Positions 35,530 through 44,840 are shown, counted from the first letter of the stretch. The stretch: 59,741 nt of DNA from Planctomycetaceae bacterium (GCA_012959465.1 DUDC01000314.1:1-59741); one strand, 5' to 3'. Translations and numbers: made by a program. Notes: generated by a model not told the origin, from the sequence alone.

Positions 35530-36453
35530 TCAACGTTGATCGTCGACTTTGGGTCGACTCACCATTTTCGGATCGACCAAAAGAAGAATCGCCTTCCGAT
35601 CGTCGTCCGAGTTCTCTTTGATGGTGTAGATGAACATCGCTTCGCCAGGACGAATGTTCGACTTGGCCCGAACATTAAAATGGCGGCGAATCGGTTTCTG
35701 ATCGGCCGCTGCGACTGGCGATTTAGCCAATTCCGGATCAGGTGACGATTGCTCCGCCTTCACATCGAGTCCGACGTCCTTGCCGCAGCGCACGGCCGCC
35801 ACCGAGATCTTCAATCCGTAGGGAAGCAATTTAACGCCCTGTTTTTCGGCAGTTTCATCAATGACCGACACATGACCTCCCACAAAAATCGAAGCTGGTC
35901 GGTTCAATTCGGTGATGATTTTCGGCCGGCTCACAACCGTGGCCGCGCCTGTCCGAGTGATTTCGTCGATCCACGCCCGAAATACGTCGGATCGGTCGAC
36001 CACTTGAAACGACTTCCGGGACGTGCCGCTCTGCTGAGCAAATTCGTTGAAATCGAAGCCCGCATCGCGGAGCTTTTCCACGTCGGCCTCCAACACCGTG
36101 ACATCGATCAGGTACTGCGACGGTGCTAAGTCAGCGTTTTGCTGCTCCAATTGGATGATCTCAGCTTCCAACTCCGCGATCTTCTTCTGACGAAGCGCAA
36201 TCTCGTTCCGGACGCGACGAGCACGGATCGCTGCCGCCCAGTCCGCTCGACCAGATCGTTCCAGATCGTTCGCCGCTCGTTCCATCCGAGCTTCCTGCGT
36301 GTCCGTTTGCTGTGATTTGATCCACTGCTCAACCCGATCCAGGTCGGCCCGAATCTCCGCCAAACGACTCAAACTGATCGGCGGCTCCTCACCCGTGAGT
36401 ATTCCACCACTGACCGACAGAAACATGCAAAAAACCAATGTACCTCGTAACAT
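35530..36453 (-). CDS. short secretin-like (type II/III secretion domain) protein with coiled coil
   Basis: 307 residues, ATG behind AAGGAGG. A signal peptide (LRGTLVFCMFLSVSGG) is followed by a long helical coiled coil (residues about 30-115, RADLDRVEQWIKSQ, ELEAEIIQLEQQNADL) and a C-terminal domain about 120-305 with the flow of the secretin N3/barrel entry: YLIDVTVLEADVEKLRDAGFDF, GAATVVSRPKIITELNRPASIFVGGHV, LLPYGLKISVAAVRCGKDVGLDVKAE. Full secretins are over 500 residues and form outer membrane rings; this one lacks the N0-N2 domains and ends early. It is divergent from the HlyD/M50 operon, sharing a 288-base intergenic region, so it may serve that system. Confidence 0.7.
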   Translation of the reverse strand: MLRGTLVFCMFLSVSGGILTGEEPPISLSRLAEIRADLDRVEQWIKSQQTDTQEARMERAANDLERSGRADWAAAIRARRVRNEIALRQKKIAELEAEIIQLEQQNADLAPSQYLIDVTVLEADVEKLRDAGFDFNEFAQQSGTSRKSFQVVDRSDVFRAWIDEITRTGAATVVSRPKIITELNRPASIFVGGHVSVIDETAEKQGVKLLPYGLKISVAAVRCGKDVGLDVKAEQSSPDPELAKSPVAAADQKPIRRHFNVRAKSNIRPGEAMFIYTIKENSDDDRKAILLLVDPKMVSRPKVDDQR

Positions 36454-36741
36454 CGTCGTCCTCCTTAACGGCCAATTCTGTTCCTCAATCGTTACCCACG
36501 TTTCTCGCCATTCTGGAAAGACGGCTTATACCAAGACCGAGTCGGGTGAGCGAGCGCAACTTGAGTGGCCTGTTGCCCGGATAAAACCCCCCGTACCGGT
36601 GGCTTTTATTCCTATTTAGGTCGCACCTTGCCTTGTTAAGACCTGCCGATTTTGACGATTTTTCCTGCCGTCAGTTGCAACCATCGACCGACCTAAAGAC
36701 AACAGCGCGCAGTACTTTTGATTCTGCAGAACGAAACGAGC

Positions 36742-38799
36742 ATGGTTCAACCCAACCCCTCAAATCCGACCGGCGAGATTCCAACGACTGGCACCGCGGG
36801 ACGAAACAGCGGTGGACTGGATCCGTCTCTGGTTCAAGAGACCAAAACCGAGATCCGTGGCATTGTCGAGGAGATCGCACAGCTCTCCCAATCCGACGTG
36901 ACCACTGACGTGTTCTTCGACCGTTTCCTTAGCCACGTCGTCACAGCGCTGGCCGCGCAGGGAGGCGCGGTTTGGACGATTCACGACAGTCAACTGGATC
37001 TCGCCCAGCAGATTAATGTCGCGACCACGGGACTGCTTGACGACGAACTGGCTCTGCAGCGACACGACCGGCTTCTGAAACGAGTTGTCGCCGCTGGACG
37101 TTCGACGCTGGTTGCCCCGAATTCGAGTGGCAGCGATGAAGAAGAAGGAAATCCGACCGACAGCCTGCTGATCATTGGCGTGCTGGAAAGCGGTCACAAC
37201 GTCAACACGGTTGTCGAGATCTTCCAGCGCGGCGGGTCTGGGCCGACGAGCCAGCGCGGTTATCTGCGCTTCTTGGCACAGATGTGCGACTACGCCAACG
37301 ACTTCCTCAAGACAAAACAGATCCGTAAGTACGTGGATCGCGAGGAACTGTGGCGGGAACTAGAACAGTTCATTGAACAGTCGCACCGCAGCTTGGACCC
37401 GCGGATCACCTCCTACTCGATTGCCAACGAGGCCTGCCGCGCCCTAAAGGCTGACCGAGTTGCGGTGGCGTGGCGTCGCGGTCGCATTTGCCGAATTGCG
37501 GCCATCAGCGGTGTCGACTCATTCGACGCACGATCCGAAGAGCTCAAGCAACTGTCGGAGCTGACCAGCCGAGTCGTGGCCATTCGTAGGCCACTTTGGT
37601 ACACGGGCAGCGACGACGAGATTCCGCCGCAAATCCAAGAGTACCTGCATCGTTACGTCGACCATAGCGAGGCAAAAGTCCTTGGAATCGTTCCGCTCCA
37701 CCGACCAGATGACGACGATCAAGCAGCCATTGGTGCCCTAATTGTCGAGTCATTCTCCGAAGACAATAACGCCGTTCAACTGTCTCAACGTAGCGGCGCA
37801 CTCACAGCACATGCGGCATCTGCCTTATCCAATGCCTTGGAACATCAGTCTTTGTTCTTGATGCCACTTTGGAAGGCGATCGGCAACTCGACGTGGATAG
37901 CTCGTGGTCGGCAACTGCCCAAAACGTTGACTCTTCTGCTGCTGGTTGTTGGAACGATCGCCAGTCTCTGTCTCATCACGACCGATCTTGAGATCGAGGC
38001 AACGGGCATCCTGCAACCCGTGCACCGTCGGGACGTCTTCACCAAGGTGAGTGGAGTCGTCGAACAGGTCGCGGTCCGCAACGGCGATCAGGTCCATCGC
38101 GACCAACTGCTCGCCCAAATCGCCAACACGTCCCTGACGGTCCGTATTCGCGACATCAATGGACAGATCGAGACAATAGACCAACAGCTCAAGGCTAAGG
38201 AAGACCTTATATTGCGCAACCAACGACTTGACCCGGATGCGCAGGAAAAGATTGGCGGGGAAATTCGAGACCTCCGCATTCAACAGCTCAGTCTCCACGA
38301 CCAGTTGGCACTCCATCTTGAGCAGCACGACGACCTTAATGTCGTCTCGCCAATCGACGGAGAAGTAGTTTCTTGGCAAGTCAGACGAGCACTTCGCACG
38401 CGGCCGGTAAACACGGGCGAGGTGCTCATGACGATCGTTGACCCCGATGGACCGTGGGAACTTGAACTTCGCCTCCCGGAGCGCCGACTCCGTCATCTAA
38501 GCGAGAGGATCAGCCGTGCGAGTGATGACGATCCGGTCACTGTCACATTCGTGTTGGCGAGTGATCCGCAAACGAAATACCACGGCACGGTACGCGAAGT
38601 CCATCGCCTCGCGGAGCAAGACCCGAATGAGGGGACCATCGTGCGAGTCACCGTGGACTTCGATCGCCAACAGATCGCCCAGTTGCAGTACGGCACGACG
38701 GCCACAGCAAGAGTTGAATGTGACCGCCACAGCCTCGGCTTTGTCCTTTTTCAAGACCTGATCGAAACCGTTCACGCCCAGTGGCTGCTGTGGTTTTAG
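36742..38799 (+). CDS. double-GAF, transmembrane, HlyD-type adaptor fusion protein
   Basis: 685 residues from the ATG at MVQPNPSNPTG. Residues about 45-200 and 215-370 are two GAF-like sensor domains (for example FFDRFLSHVVTALAAQGGAVW; then LKADRVAVAWRRGRICRIAAISG and VLGIVPLHRPDDDD). One transmembrane helix follows (TLTLLLLVVGTIASLCLIT, about 395-415), then a HlyD/biotinyl-lipoyl region (IEATGILQPVHRRDVFTKVSGVVEQV, about 420-460), a helical hairpin of about 70 residues, and a beta-barrel (VVSPIDGEVVSWQVRRALRTRPV). Cytoplasmic GAF domains fused to a periplasmic adaptor suggest ligand-sensing control of export. First gene of a three-gene operon. Confidence 0.85.
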   Translation: MVQPNPSNPTGEIPTTGTAGRNSGGLDPSLVQETKTEIRGIVEEIAQLSQSDVTTDVFFDRFLSHVVTALAAQGGAVWTIHDSQLDLAQQINVATTGLLDDELALQRHDRLLKRVVAAGRSTLVAPNSSGSDEEEGNPTDSLLIIGVLESGHNVNTVVEIFQRGGSGPTSQRGYLRFLAQMCDYANDFLKTKQIRKYVDREELWRELEQFIEQSHRSLDPRITSYSIANEACRALKADRVAVAWRRGRICRIAAISGVDSFDARSEELKQLSELTSRVVAIRRPLWYTGSDDEIPPQIQEYLHRYVDHSEAKVLGIVPLHRPDDDDQAAIGALIVESFSEDNNAVQLSQRSGALTAHAASALSNALEHQSLFLMPLWKAIGNSTWIARGRQLPKTLTLLLLVVGTIASLCLITTDLEIEATGILQPVHRRDVFTKVSGVVEQVAVRNGDQVHRDQLLAQIANTSLTVRIRDINGQIETIDQQLKAKEDLILRNQRLDPDAQEKIGGEIRDLRIQQLSLHDQLALHLEQHDDLNVVSPIDGEVVSWQVRRALRTRPVNTGEVLMTIVDPDGPWELELRLPERRLRHLSERISRASDDDPVTVTFVLASDPQTKYHGTVREVHRLAEQDPNEGTIVRVTVDFDRQQIAQLQYGTTATARVECDRHSLGFVLFQDLIETVHAQWLLWF

Positions 38800-38971
38800 A
38801 CATCTCACACTTCACATCGCGCCGGCTTGTAGGGAATGTATCAATCAACACAAAAACTCAAAAACTCAACAACGGAAGTCAACCCGCTGGAATCGCTCAC
38901 GCGTGATTCCCGGGCTACAGTTCATTTAGAAGACCAGCTTCTCGCAAATCCAACAACGCAAGGAACGTGAT

Positions 38972-39937
38972 GTGATTACCGGTGCTCTCATCCTACTCGC
39001 GGCCGCCACGGTCGCTGGCCCGGTCGAGTCGAATGGCCGTATAGCACACGTCCATCCAGCCCATGTTTTCTACTTGGATGAGGCGCTGGTACCCGCAGAA
39101 CAAACGGGGCCGATAGTCTCGATCGCAGTCAAGATCGGTGATCATGTCAAAGTCGGTCAAATGCTGGCGCGGATCGATGACGAACAGCTTCGCCGAGCCA
39201 AGACGGCCGCGGAACTTGAACGGGAAGTGGCGCTGGAAAAAGCCAGCGACAATATCGAAATTGAATACTCCATTGCTTCCCACGCTCTGGCAGAATCAGA
39301 ACTTCGCCACGACATTCAGATCAACGTCAATTCTCCTGGAGCGGTCGCCCTCAGTGAAATTGATCGCAAAGAACTTGCCGAACACCGGATGCGGCTTCAA
39401 ATAGAACGCAGCCGCCGTGACAAGCGAATAGCCGAGAAGAATGCACGTATTCATGACGCGACGGTCGCCGCCGCCGCTCATGCCGTTCAACGCTGTCTTG
39501 TCGAGGCGCCGTTTACGGGGCGGGTCGTCGACATCCTTCGCCACCAATCGGAATGGGTCGATGCCGGTCAAGGAGTCATGCATGTCGTGCGACTCGACAA
39601 ACTTCATGTCGATGGACTGCTTGATGCCAGTGAGTATGATCCTCACGAACTAGAGGGACGACGAGTTCAAGTTGATGTCCGTCTGGCGCGTGAGCAAATC
39701 GAGTCGTTTATAGGCGAAGTGGTGTTCGTGAATCCACAGATTCAAGCCGGTAACAAGTATCGAATCAGGGCCGAGATTCAAAACCGGATCGTCCGAGGCC
39801 GCTGGCTCCTCGGCGCGGGTCACTCTGCCGACATGTACATCTTCTTGGACGTCATTAACGCTCGTCAAAACGAGCGGCTGAAGGAACCACGGACTAATCG
39901 ACATGACGTCGAACCAACAAGACATCTATCTCGCTAG
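38972..39937 (+). CDS. HlyD-family periplasmic adaptor
   Basis: 321 residues from a GTG with AAGGA seven bases upstream. The signal sequence is MITGALILLAAATVAG. A biotinyl-lipoyl half (GPIVSIAVKIGDHVKVGQMLARIDDEQL, about 45-75) precedes an alanine/glutamate/arginine-rich hairpin (75-170), and the second half VEAPFTGRVVDILRHQSEWVDAGQGV is followed by a beta-barrel (KLHVDGLLDASEYDPHELEGRRVQVDVR). It is an adaptor of the RND/type I kind, but no pump gene accompanies it. Its 3' end overlaps the next gene by 35 bases, implying coupled translation with the M50 fusion protein. The 172-base gap after the GAF-HlyD gene holds no visible terminator. Confidence 0.88.
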   Translation: MITGALILLAAATVAGPVESNGRIAHVHPAHVFYLDEALVPAEQTGPIVSIAVKIGDHVKVGQMLARIDDEQLRRAKTAAELEREVALEKASDNIEIEYSIASHALAESELRHDIQINVNSPGAVALSEIDRKELAEHRMRLQIERSRRDKRIAEKNARIHDATVAAAAHAVQRCLVEAPFTGRVVDILRHQSEWVDAGQGVMHVVRLDKLHVDGLLDASEYDPHELEGRRVQVDVRLAREQIESFIGEVVFVNPQIQAGNKYRIRAEIQNRIVRGRWLLGAGHSADMYIFLDVINARQNERLKEPRTNRHDVEPTRHLSR

Positions 39938-42125
39938 TTCTCGCCGCCCTTTAGAATTGCGGATGCGCGTCGACCTCGTCGCACAAAGGCAGAACTACCT
40001 CGGTCGCCGTTACTGGGTCCTTAAAGATCCACTGACGTTGGAGTACTACCGTTTTGAAGAAGAAGAGTACTTTCTACTTCAATCGCTTGCTGGCCATATC
40101 AATTTACAGCAATTAAAAGACCGATTCGAGCAGCGATTCACTCCTCAAAAAATCGCGCTCTCCGAACTTCATCGGTTTTTGGGCACGGTGCATCGCAACG
40201 GGCTTGTCACTTCAACAAGCCGCGGACAAGGCGACGCCTTAGAGGCTCGAGGTCGAGAAAAACGAAAAGCGAAACGACTGCAAACGCTGACAAACATTCT
40301 GGGTGTTCGAACACGCGGAATTGACCCCGATCGCCTCCTGACGGCATTGCACGGCCGGGTTGGATTTCTGTTCTCGCTGCCCGCAATTATCGTCGTCCTT
40401 GTGCTGGGCCTCTCCGCGCTGCTTTTGGTGGGGACACAATACGATACGTTCGCTCGACGCCTACCGCAGTTTGGTGAGTTCTTCGCAGTCCAAAACTGGG
40501 CATGGCTCGCTGCGACGCTAGCGGTAACGAAAGTACTTCATGAATTCGGGCACGGTTTGGCCTGCAAACGACTCGGGGGCGAATGTCACGAAATGGGGAT
40601 CATGTTGCTGGTCTTCACGCCATGCCTTTACTGCAATGTGTCGGATTCGTGGATGCTGAACAACAAGTGGCACCGTGCCGCCATCGCTGCTGCCGGGATG
40701 TACATCGAGTTGTTCCTGGCTGCCGTGGCGACCTGGGTTTGGTGGTACAGTGTGCCCGGCACGGTACATTATCTGGCCCTGAATGTTATGTTCATCTGTT
40801 CGGTCAGTACGTTACTCTTCAACGCCAACCCTTTGATGCGGTACGATGGCTACTACATCTTGGCGGACGTCATCGAAATCCCTAACCTGCGTCAAAAAGC
40901 AAGCAAAGTGCTTGGCAACTGGATGTCGCACCGGTGTTTGGGAATCCCCGCTGCGGACGATCCGTTCCTACCCCACAAACACCAGTGGTTTTTCGCCACG
41001 TACAGCATCGCCGCCGTCGTCTATCGTTGGGTCATTACATTCTCGATCCTCTGGTTCTTGAACCAGATCTTCGAGCCTTATGGCCTTCAAATTCTAGGCC
41101 AGGCGATCGCGGTCGTCTCGCTGTTTGGCCTTGTAGTGGTGCCTGCTCGTAAACTCTCACGGTTCTTACTGGAAGGCGTCAAGATGCGCAGAATTCGCTG
41201 GAGCCGACTGACGGCCACATCACTCGTTCTGGTTGGCGGGTGCCTGCTGTTGTTCGTCCCAATCCCTTATCACGTTCGATGTGGCGTCCAACTGGAACTG
41301 CGGGACGACGAACCTGTCTATGTGGAAGTGCCCGGGTTCCTGCAAGAAGTCTACGTGAAACAGGGGGTGACGCTGAACGCCGGTCAGCCGATCGCCCGCT
41401 TGGAAAATCAGGAGATTCACCTCGAACTAATCAATTTGGCGTCGCAGCACAAAAGGCTGGATGAAGAACTGCAAACGCTCACCATCCGAGCACTAGGCGA
41501 TCCACTCTCGGCATCGCGGATCGCCGAAGTTCGCGCAAAAATCGGCAACCTCCGAGATCTAATCGCCCATCGCAAGGCTGACGCGGAAAAACTGACGCTC
41601 ACCGCCGCCAACAGCGGAATGCTCTTCCCGGTTGCTCACCGTCCGGCGAGTACCAATCGCAAGGTTCTTTCCCAATGGTCCGGACAACCGCTGACGATGA
41701 ACAACTTGGGTGCCTATTTTGAAAAGGGCATGCAGGTTGGAACCATTGGTGACCCGTCGCGACTGCAGGCCATTCTGACCATCGACCAGAGCAATGTTCC
41801 CTTTGTCGTCGTCGGGCAACAAGTCGAACTAATCTTGGATCAACATCCGACCACTCTGTTCACCACAACCATTCAGATCATTGGCCGCCGGAACGCTGGC
41901 GACCAATTGACCCATGCTGCCCAGGACGGTACCGCCGCAGCGACGACCGACGAAACAAGCAGGAACAACCAACACGCAACACTCTATTTCGCCAGTGCTC
42001 CTCTGGAAATCTCAGAGTTTGTCTCGCCCTCTGGACAGGGGACTGCCAGCATCGCTGTCGGGAAACGGACGATGTTCGAACGAATCTGCCGTGCGGTTAG
42101 TCGCACGTTTCGATTTCGTTTGTAA
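39903..42125 (+). CDS. PqqD-like / M50 site-2 protease / HlyD fusion membrane protein
   Basis: 740 residues. Residues about 5-105 resemble PqqD or a winged-helix entry (RRYWVLKDPLTLEYYRFEEEEYFLLQSL). A membrane core from about 150 to 450 carries the M50 zinc protease motif HEFGH at 213-217 and the second-half motif N-A-N-P-x4-D-G at 308-316 (LFNANPLMRYDGYYIL), both intact. The C-terminal 290 residues return to a HlyD-like lipoyl/hairpin/barrel layout (VYVEVPGFLQEVYVKQGVTLNAGQPIARLEN). Catalytic residues are all present, so it is probably an active intramembrane protease or a maturation factor for an exported substrate. It starts inside the upstream adaptor gene. Confidence 0.88.
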   Translation: MTSNQQDIYLASSRRPLELRMRVDLVAQRQNYLGRRYWVLKDPLTLEYYRFEEEEYFLLQSLAGHINLQQLKDRFEQRFTPQKIALSELHRFLGTVHRNGLVTSTSRGQGDALEARGREKRKAKRLQTLTNILGVRTRGIDPDRLLTALHGRVGFLFSLPAIIVVLVLGLSALLLVGTQYDTFARRLPQFGEFFAVQNWAWLAATLAVTKVLHEFGHGLACKRLGGECHEMGIMLLVFTPCLYCNVSDSWMLNNKWHRAAIAAAGMYIELFLAAVATWVWWYSVPGTVHYLALNVMFICSVSTLLFNANPLMRYDGYYILADVIEIPNLRQKASKVLGNWMSHRCLGIPAADDPFLPHKHQWFFATYSIAAVVYRWVITFSILWFLNQIFEPYGLQILGQAIAVVSLFGLVVVPARKLSRFLLEGVKMRRIRWSRLTATSLVLVGGCLLLFVPIPYHVRCGVQLELRDDEPVYVEVPGFLQEVYVKQGVTLNAGQPIARLENQEIHLELINLASQHKRLDEELQTLTIRALGDPLSASRIAEVRAKIGNLRDLIAHRKADAEKLTLTAANSGMLFPVAHRPASTNRKVLSQWSGQPLTMNNLGAYFEKGMQVGTIGDPSRLQAILTIDQSNVPFVVVGQQVELILDQHPTTLFTTTIQIIGRRNAGDQLTHAAQDGTAAATTDETSRNNQHATLYFASAPLEISEFVSPSGQGTASIAVGKRTMFERICRAVSRTFRFRL

Positions 42126-42127
42126 CC

Positions 42128-42192
42128 AAGTTCTTTTCGTGTCTTCGGTCTTCGTGTGCGACAGTGATTGGTTCTCACGCAAAGTCACGAAG
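42128..42192. repeat. heptad-like CACGAAG repeats, two facing arms
   Basis: Just after the M50 gene, the minus strand reads a series of seven-base units of the type CACGAAG, (CACACGAAGACC, then GAAGACACGAAAAG). About 45 bases on, the plus strand carries CTCACGCAAAGTCACGAAG. The two arms face one another. The unit TCACGAAG recurs near 48.9 kb. Confidence 0.4.
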
Positions 42193-42256
42193 TATTTTTT
42201 CTTTGGCCGCGACGCAGACTGAGCAGAACCGACCGACTTGCACTTTGTGCTAGTTC

Positions 42257-43528
42257 TTAAGCCAGAGTTCGCCGATGCACGTCGGCAATTCTCGCCAGCG
42301 CCATGGAACCACCGTTCGTGGCTGCTTGGACAAGTTCGTCCAGGATCGAGAGGTAGCGTTGGCGGTCAATCAGACCGATGTCCCATCCAGACTGGTAGTG
42401 ACATCGGTACGCCTCTTGAGGGTTTCGGTCCAATTCAGCGTCGCGAGCTTTGTCGAGCCAATACTGATGTACGGATTCCCGCATCGCTCGGTCGTCATCG
42501 CCACACATCAGTGAGAGGTACTTCGCTTCATCACCTTCAAGAGTAGCATTCAATTCGAGTAATCGGGCAGTGGCAAACTTGCCCGCCGGGTCGAGGAACC
42601 AGTGTGCATAAAAACTGACTGAATCGGCTGAGAACACCGAACAGAACTGACCTCTACGGTATCTAACAATCGCAGTTTCTCGATCCCCACGACGTTCGGC
42701 ACTCCATCCAGCAATATCCCAGGCCCACCCGATCTCCGGTGAATCGATTGCGACTCGCAGAGCAGATGTTTCGGCTTCTTCCCACGCTTGTTCATCAAAA
42801 GTCGTATCGACACCATCCATTGCGGCGGCCAGTGCAGCCCGTTCGACCACGGGTAGTAGGTTTGCGTCGAACAGTCCCCGCAACATTTGAGGATTCCAGG
42901 ACCAACCCAACTTCGCCGCCAATGCCGGGTTTCCGCACTTTCGCAGCGGATGATCCAACGCGGCCAACACCCGCTCGCGAGCCACCGCAGCACAACAGAT
43001 TCCAGCGACCTCGATGCGGTCAAGTATCCCATCCGACGAACCGACATTGGGATGGTCCCAAAACGCTGGTATGTCCAACTTCCGCTCGACGAACAGTTGG
43101 TTTCGTGCCCATTTGGCGAACCCAAATTCGTCGATTGTTGGTGATTCCGCGTCCAACTGTGCAGTTCGACCGTGACGGCATCGAAGCAGTCCATCAAATA
43201 GCAAGGCTTCGGCAAGTGTGCTTCCATACCGCAACCAGTCACCGCCAGCATGGCACCAGTGGACGACTTCCGTTATCTCACCATCAAAGCCGATTCGAGC
43301 GGCAAGCCAATCCCCGTAGTTGTTGCCCACCAACGGCAACATATCGGGCGGCATGAATCCGCCCCAGATCAAACCGAGTTCTGGGTCGAGCAGTCGCGCG
43401 GGTTTGACAGGCGCGCAGAACTCAGATCCACCCGATTCTTCGCAGACGCCATCGTCCAGCCAAGCGACCAAATCGGGAGGTAGCTGGAGCGCGTAGTGAT
43501 CGGCGATTTGGCGGGACCACAATTCCAT
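42257..43528 (-). CDS. SMI1/KNR4-like (SUKH-related) protein
   Basis: About 423 residues from the ATG at MELWSRQIADHYALQLPPDLVAWLDDG. The longer open frame would overlap the neighbouring LarA-like gene, so it was rejected. The N-terminal third resembles SMI1/KNR4 proteins: LPPDLVAWLDDGVCEE, WGGFMPPDMLPLVGNNYGDWLAARI, VVHWCHAGGDWLRYGSTLAEALLFD. The rest is helical and of unknown fold (ATGWSAERRGDRETAIVRYRRG-type TPR-like helices). SMI1/KNR4 (SUKH) domains are known from toxin-immunity and regulatory contexts. No toxin gene is seen next to it, so immunity is not supported here. Convergent with the M50 operon, downstream of the LarA-like gene. Confidence 0.7.
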   Translation of the reverse strand: MELWSRQIADHYALQLPPDLVAWLDDGVCEESGGSEFCAPVKPARLLDPELGLIWGGFMPPDMLPLVGNNYGDWLAARIGFDGEITEVVHWCHAGGDWLRYGSTLAEALLFDGLLRCRHGRTAQLDAESPTIDEFGFAKWARNQLFVERKLDIPAFWDHPNVGSSDGILDRIEVAGICCAAVARERVLAALDHPLRKCGNPALAAKLGWSWNPQMLRGLFDANLLPVVERAALAAAMDGVDTTFDEQAWEEAETSALRVAIDSPEIGWAWDIAGWSAERRGDRETAIVRYRRGQFCSVFSADSVSFYAHWFLDPAGKFATARLLELNATLEGDEAKYLSLMCGDDDRAMRESVHQYWLDKARDAELDRNPQEAYRCHYQSGWDIGLIDRQRYLSILDELVQAATNGGSMALARIADVHRRTLA

Positions 43529-43568
43529 TGCAAATTCGGAACTCGGAAAATACCAGAGGCTAGAAAAG

Positions 43569-44840
43569 CTATTTTGAACGGGCGAGGTCCGCCCAGTTGC
43601 CGTCGGCGTTGAACGGTATCGGCCGCGGTTGTTCGAGAATTTCCAGGTCATCTCGCTGCAACGCTGCCTCGAAATACGCGCCCGAACACTCCAGTTCTGC
43701 AACGTGCAACGTGTCCGAAATCCAGAGCACTTTGGCATCGACGGGATCGGTCAACCCGATGACCGAGAGGGCGGTCGTCACCATTTCACAATCTGTCTCA
43801 AAATCAATTGGGATCATCCCACCAGTCACGTGCCCCCCAATAATGCAGTTGATGAACGTCGATTGGCGGTCCATGTCACGAACAAGTTGCGAGCGACAGA
43901 ATTCGACCAGTCCAATCCCGACCGCGTTCCCTTTTGATTCGGGCGTCAAACCACGTATGGCGATGTTTCGAATCTTGGGGTACTCATCCTCCGCGGCCCG
44001 ATGATCCAAGTATTTGCGGCCTACAATGTTGGTGTCCAGACCGGAACCACTGATGTTCTTTCCAATACGATCGACAACCAGCAAGTCAGCAGCTGGAAAG
44101 GGAAGTTGCGGCATTAGTCGTTTGGCCTCTCGTAACAATTCCTTCTCCCGCTCTTCAATCTCGTTTGGGGCCACGGCCTCAATCACGGCCGTTTCATCGA
44201 AAGCGTTCTCGACGATCGCCACTCCGGCAATGACGTTGCATTTTGCCAGGACCTCGCGAGCCACACTGCGGACGATCTGTCCAAAACTGTAGTCCTTGAT
44301 CGCCCTGTGGTAGATTTCAGCTCCGGCGCTTTTCCCAAGACCGATGAGCATCATTTTCATCAGCCCACTTTCGATGTCACCCGTAAAACCGGTGTGCGGC
44401 TTCACTCGACCGCAAACAATCACATGATTCGCCTCGAAGGCATGTCGATCGAAGTGGACGTCAAACCCCTCCGCAGCCGCTGTCACAACGACCGTTTCCA
44501 TACTCGCCTGGATCGGACAGCCGCAGTATTCTTCGGTGATTCCGTATCCTTCCAGGATTGCTCGCTGTCCTTCCGCCGTCGCGCCACCGTGACTACCCAT
44601 TGCCGGGATAATCCATGGCTGACCACCAATCGACCGCACATGATCGGCAATCGCCTTTATGATCACCGCAATGTTGGCGATTCCGCGACTTCCGGCGGAA
44701 ATGGCAACAGTCTCACCAGATTTCACCGTCCGGCCCAATCGCAAGCTCGCCAGTTGCGTCTCGACTTCGACCGCTATATCGACTACCTGTGGTCGTTCGA
44801 ACGACTGACGAACACGGAAGAAATCGGGGATCTTAGTCAT
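43569..44840 (-). CDS. LarA-like (DUF2088, lactate racemase fold) protein
   Basis: About 423 residues from the ATG at MTKIPDFFRVRQSFERP (a TTG three codons upstream is the alternative). The N-terminal half matches the lactate racemase domain: VAISAGSRGIANI, WIIPAMGSHGGATAEGQ where LarA has a THR motif, and IVCGRVKPHTGFTGDIESGLMKMMLIGLGK, keeping a His and a Lys in the region where LarA carries the nickel-pincer lysine. The family's threonine is changed, so the reaction is probably not lactate racemisation. A long C-terminal half contains LLVVDRIGKNISGSGLDTNI and WISDTLHVAELECSG. Members of this branch are uncharacterised. Located between the SMI1-like gene and the MlrC gene, all on one strand. 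Confidence 0.85.
   Translation of the reverse strand: MTKIPDFFRVRQSFERPQVVDIAVEVETQLASLRLGRTVKSGETVAISAGSRGIANIAVIIKAIADHVRSIGGQPWIIPAMGSHGGATAEGQRAILEGYGITEEYCGCPIQASMETVVVTAAAEGFDVHFDRHAFEANHVIVCGRVKPHTGFTGDIESGLMKMMLIGLGKSAGAEIYHRAIKDYSFGQIVRSVAREVLAKCNVIAGVAIVENAFDETAVIEAVAPNEIEEREKELLREAKRLMPQLPFPAADLLVVDRIGKNISGSGLDTNIVGRKYLDHRAAEDEYPKIRNIAIRGLTPESKGNAVGIGLVEFCRSQLVRDMDRQSTFINCIIGGHVTGGMIPIDFETDCEMVTTALSVIGLTDPVDAKVLWISDTLHVAELECSGAYFEAALQRDDLEILEQPRPIPFNADGNWADLARSK

Noticed and set aside
37825..38496. 223-codon minus-strand frame in the GAF-HlyD gene
   Set aside because: The plus-strand frame shows continuous HlyD and GAF motifs; the minus text has none.
42257..43528. SUKH immunity gene of a toxin system
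   Set aside because: No toxin, nuclease or secretion gene lies next to it, so only the domain similarity is reported.
43569..43738. Upstream extension of the SMI1/KNR4-like frame
   Set aside because: It would overlap the LarA-like gene and consists of arginine/serine-rich text without homology.
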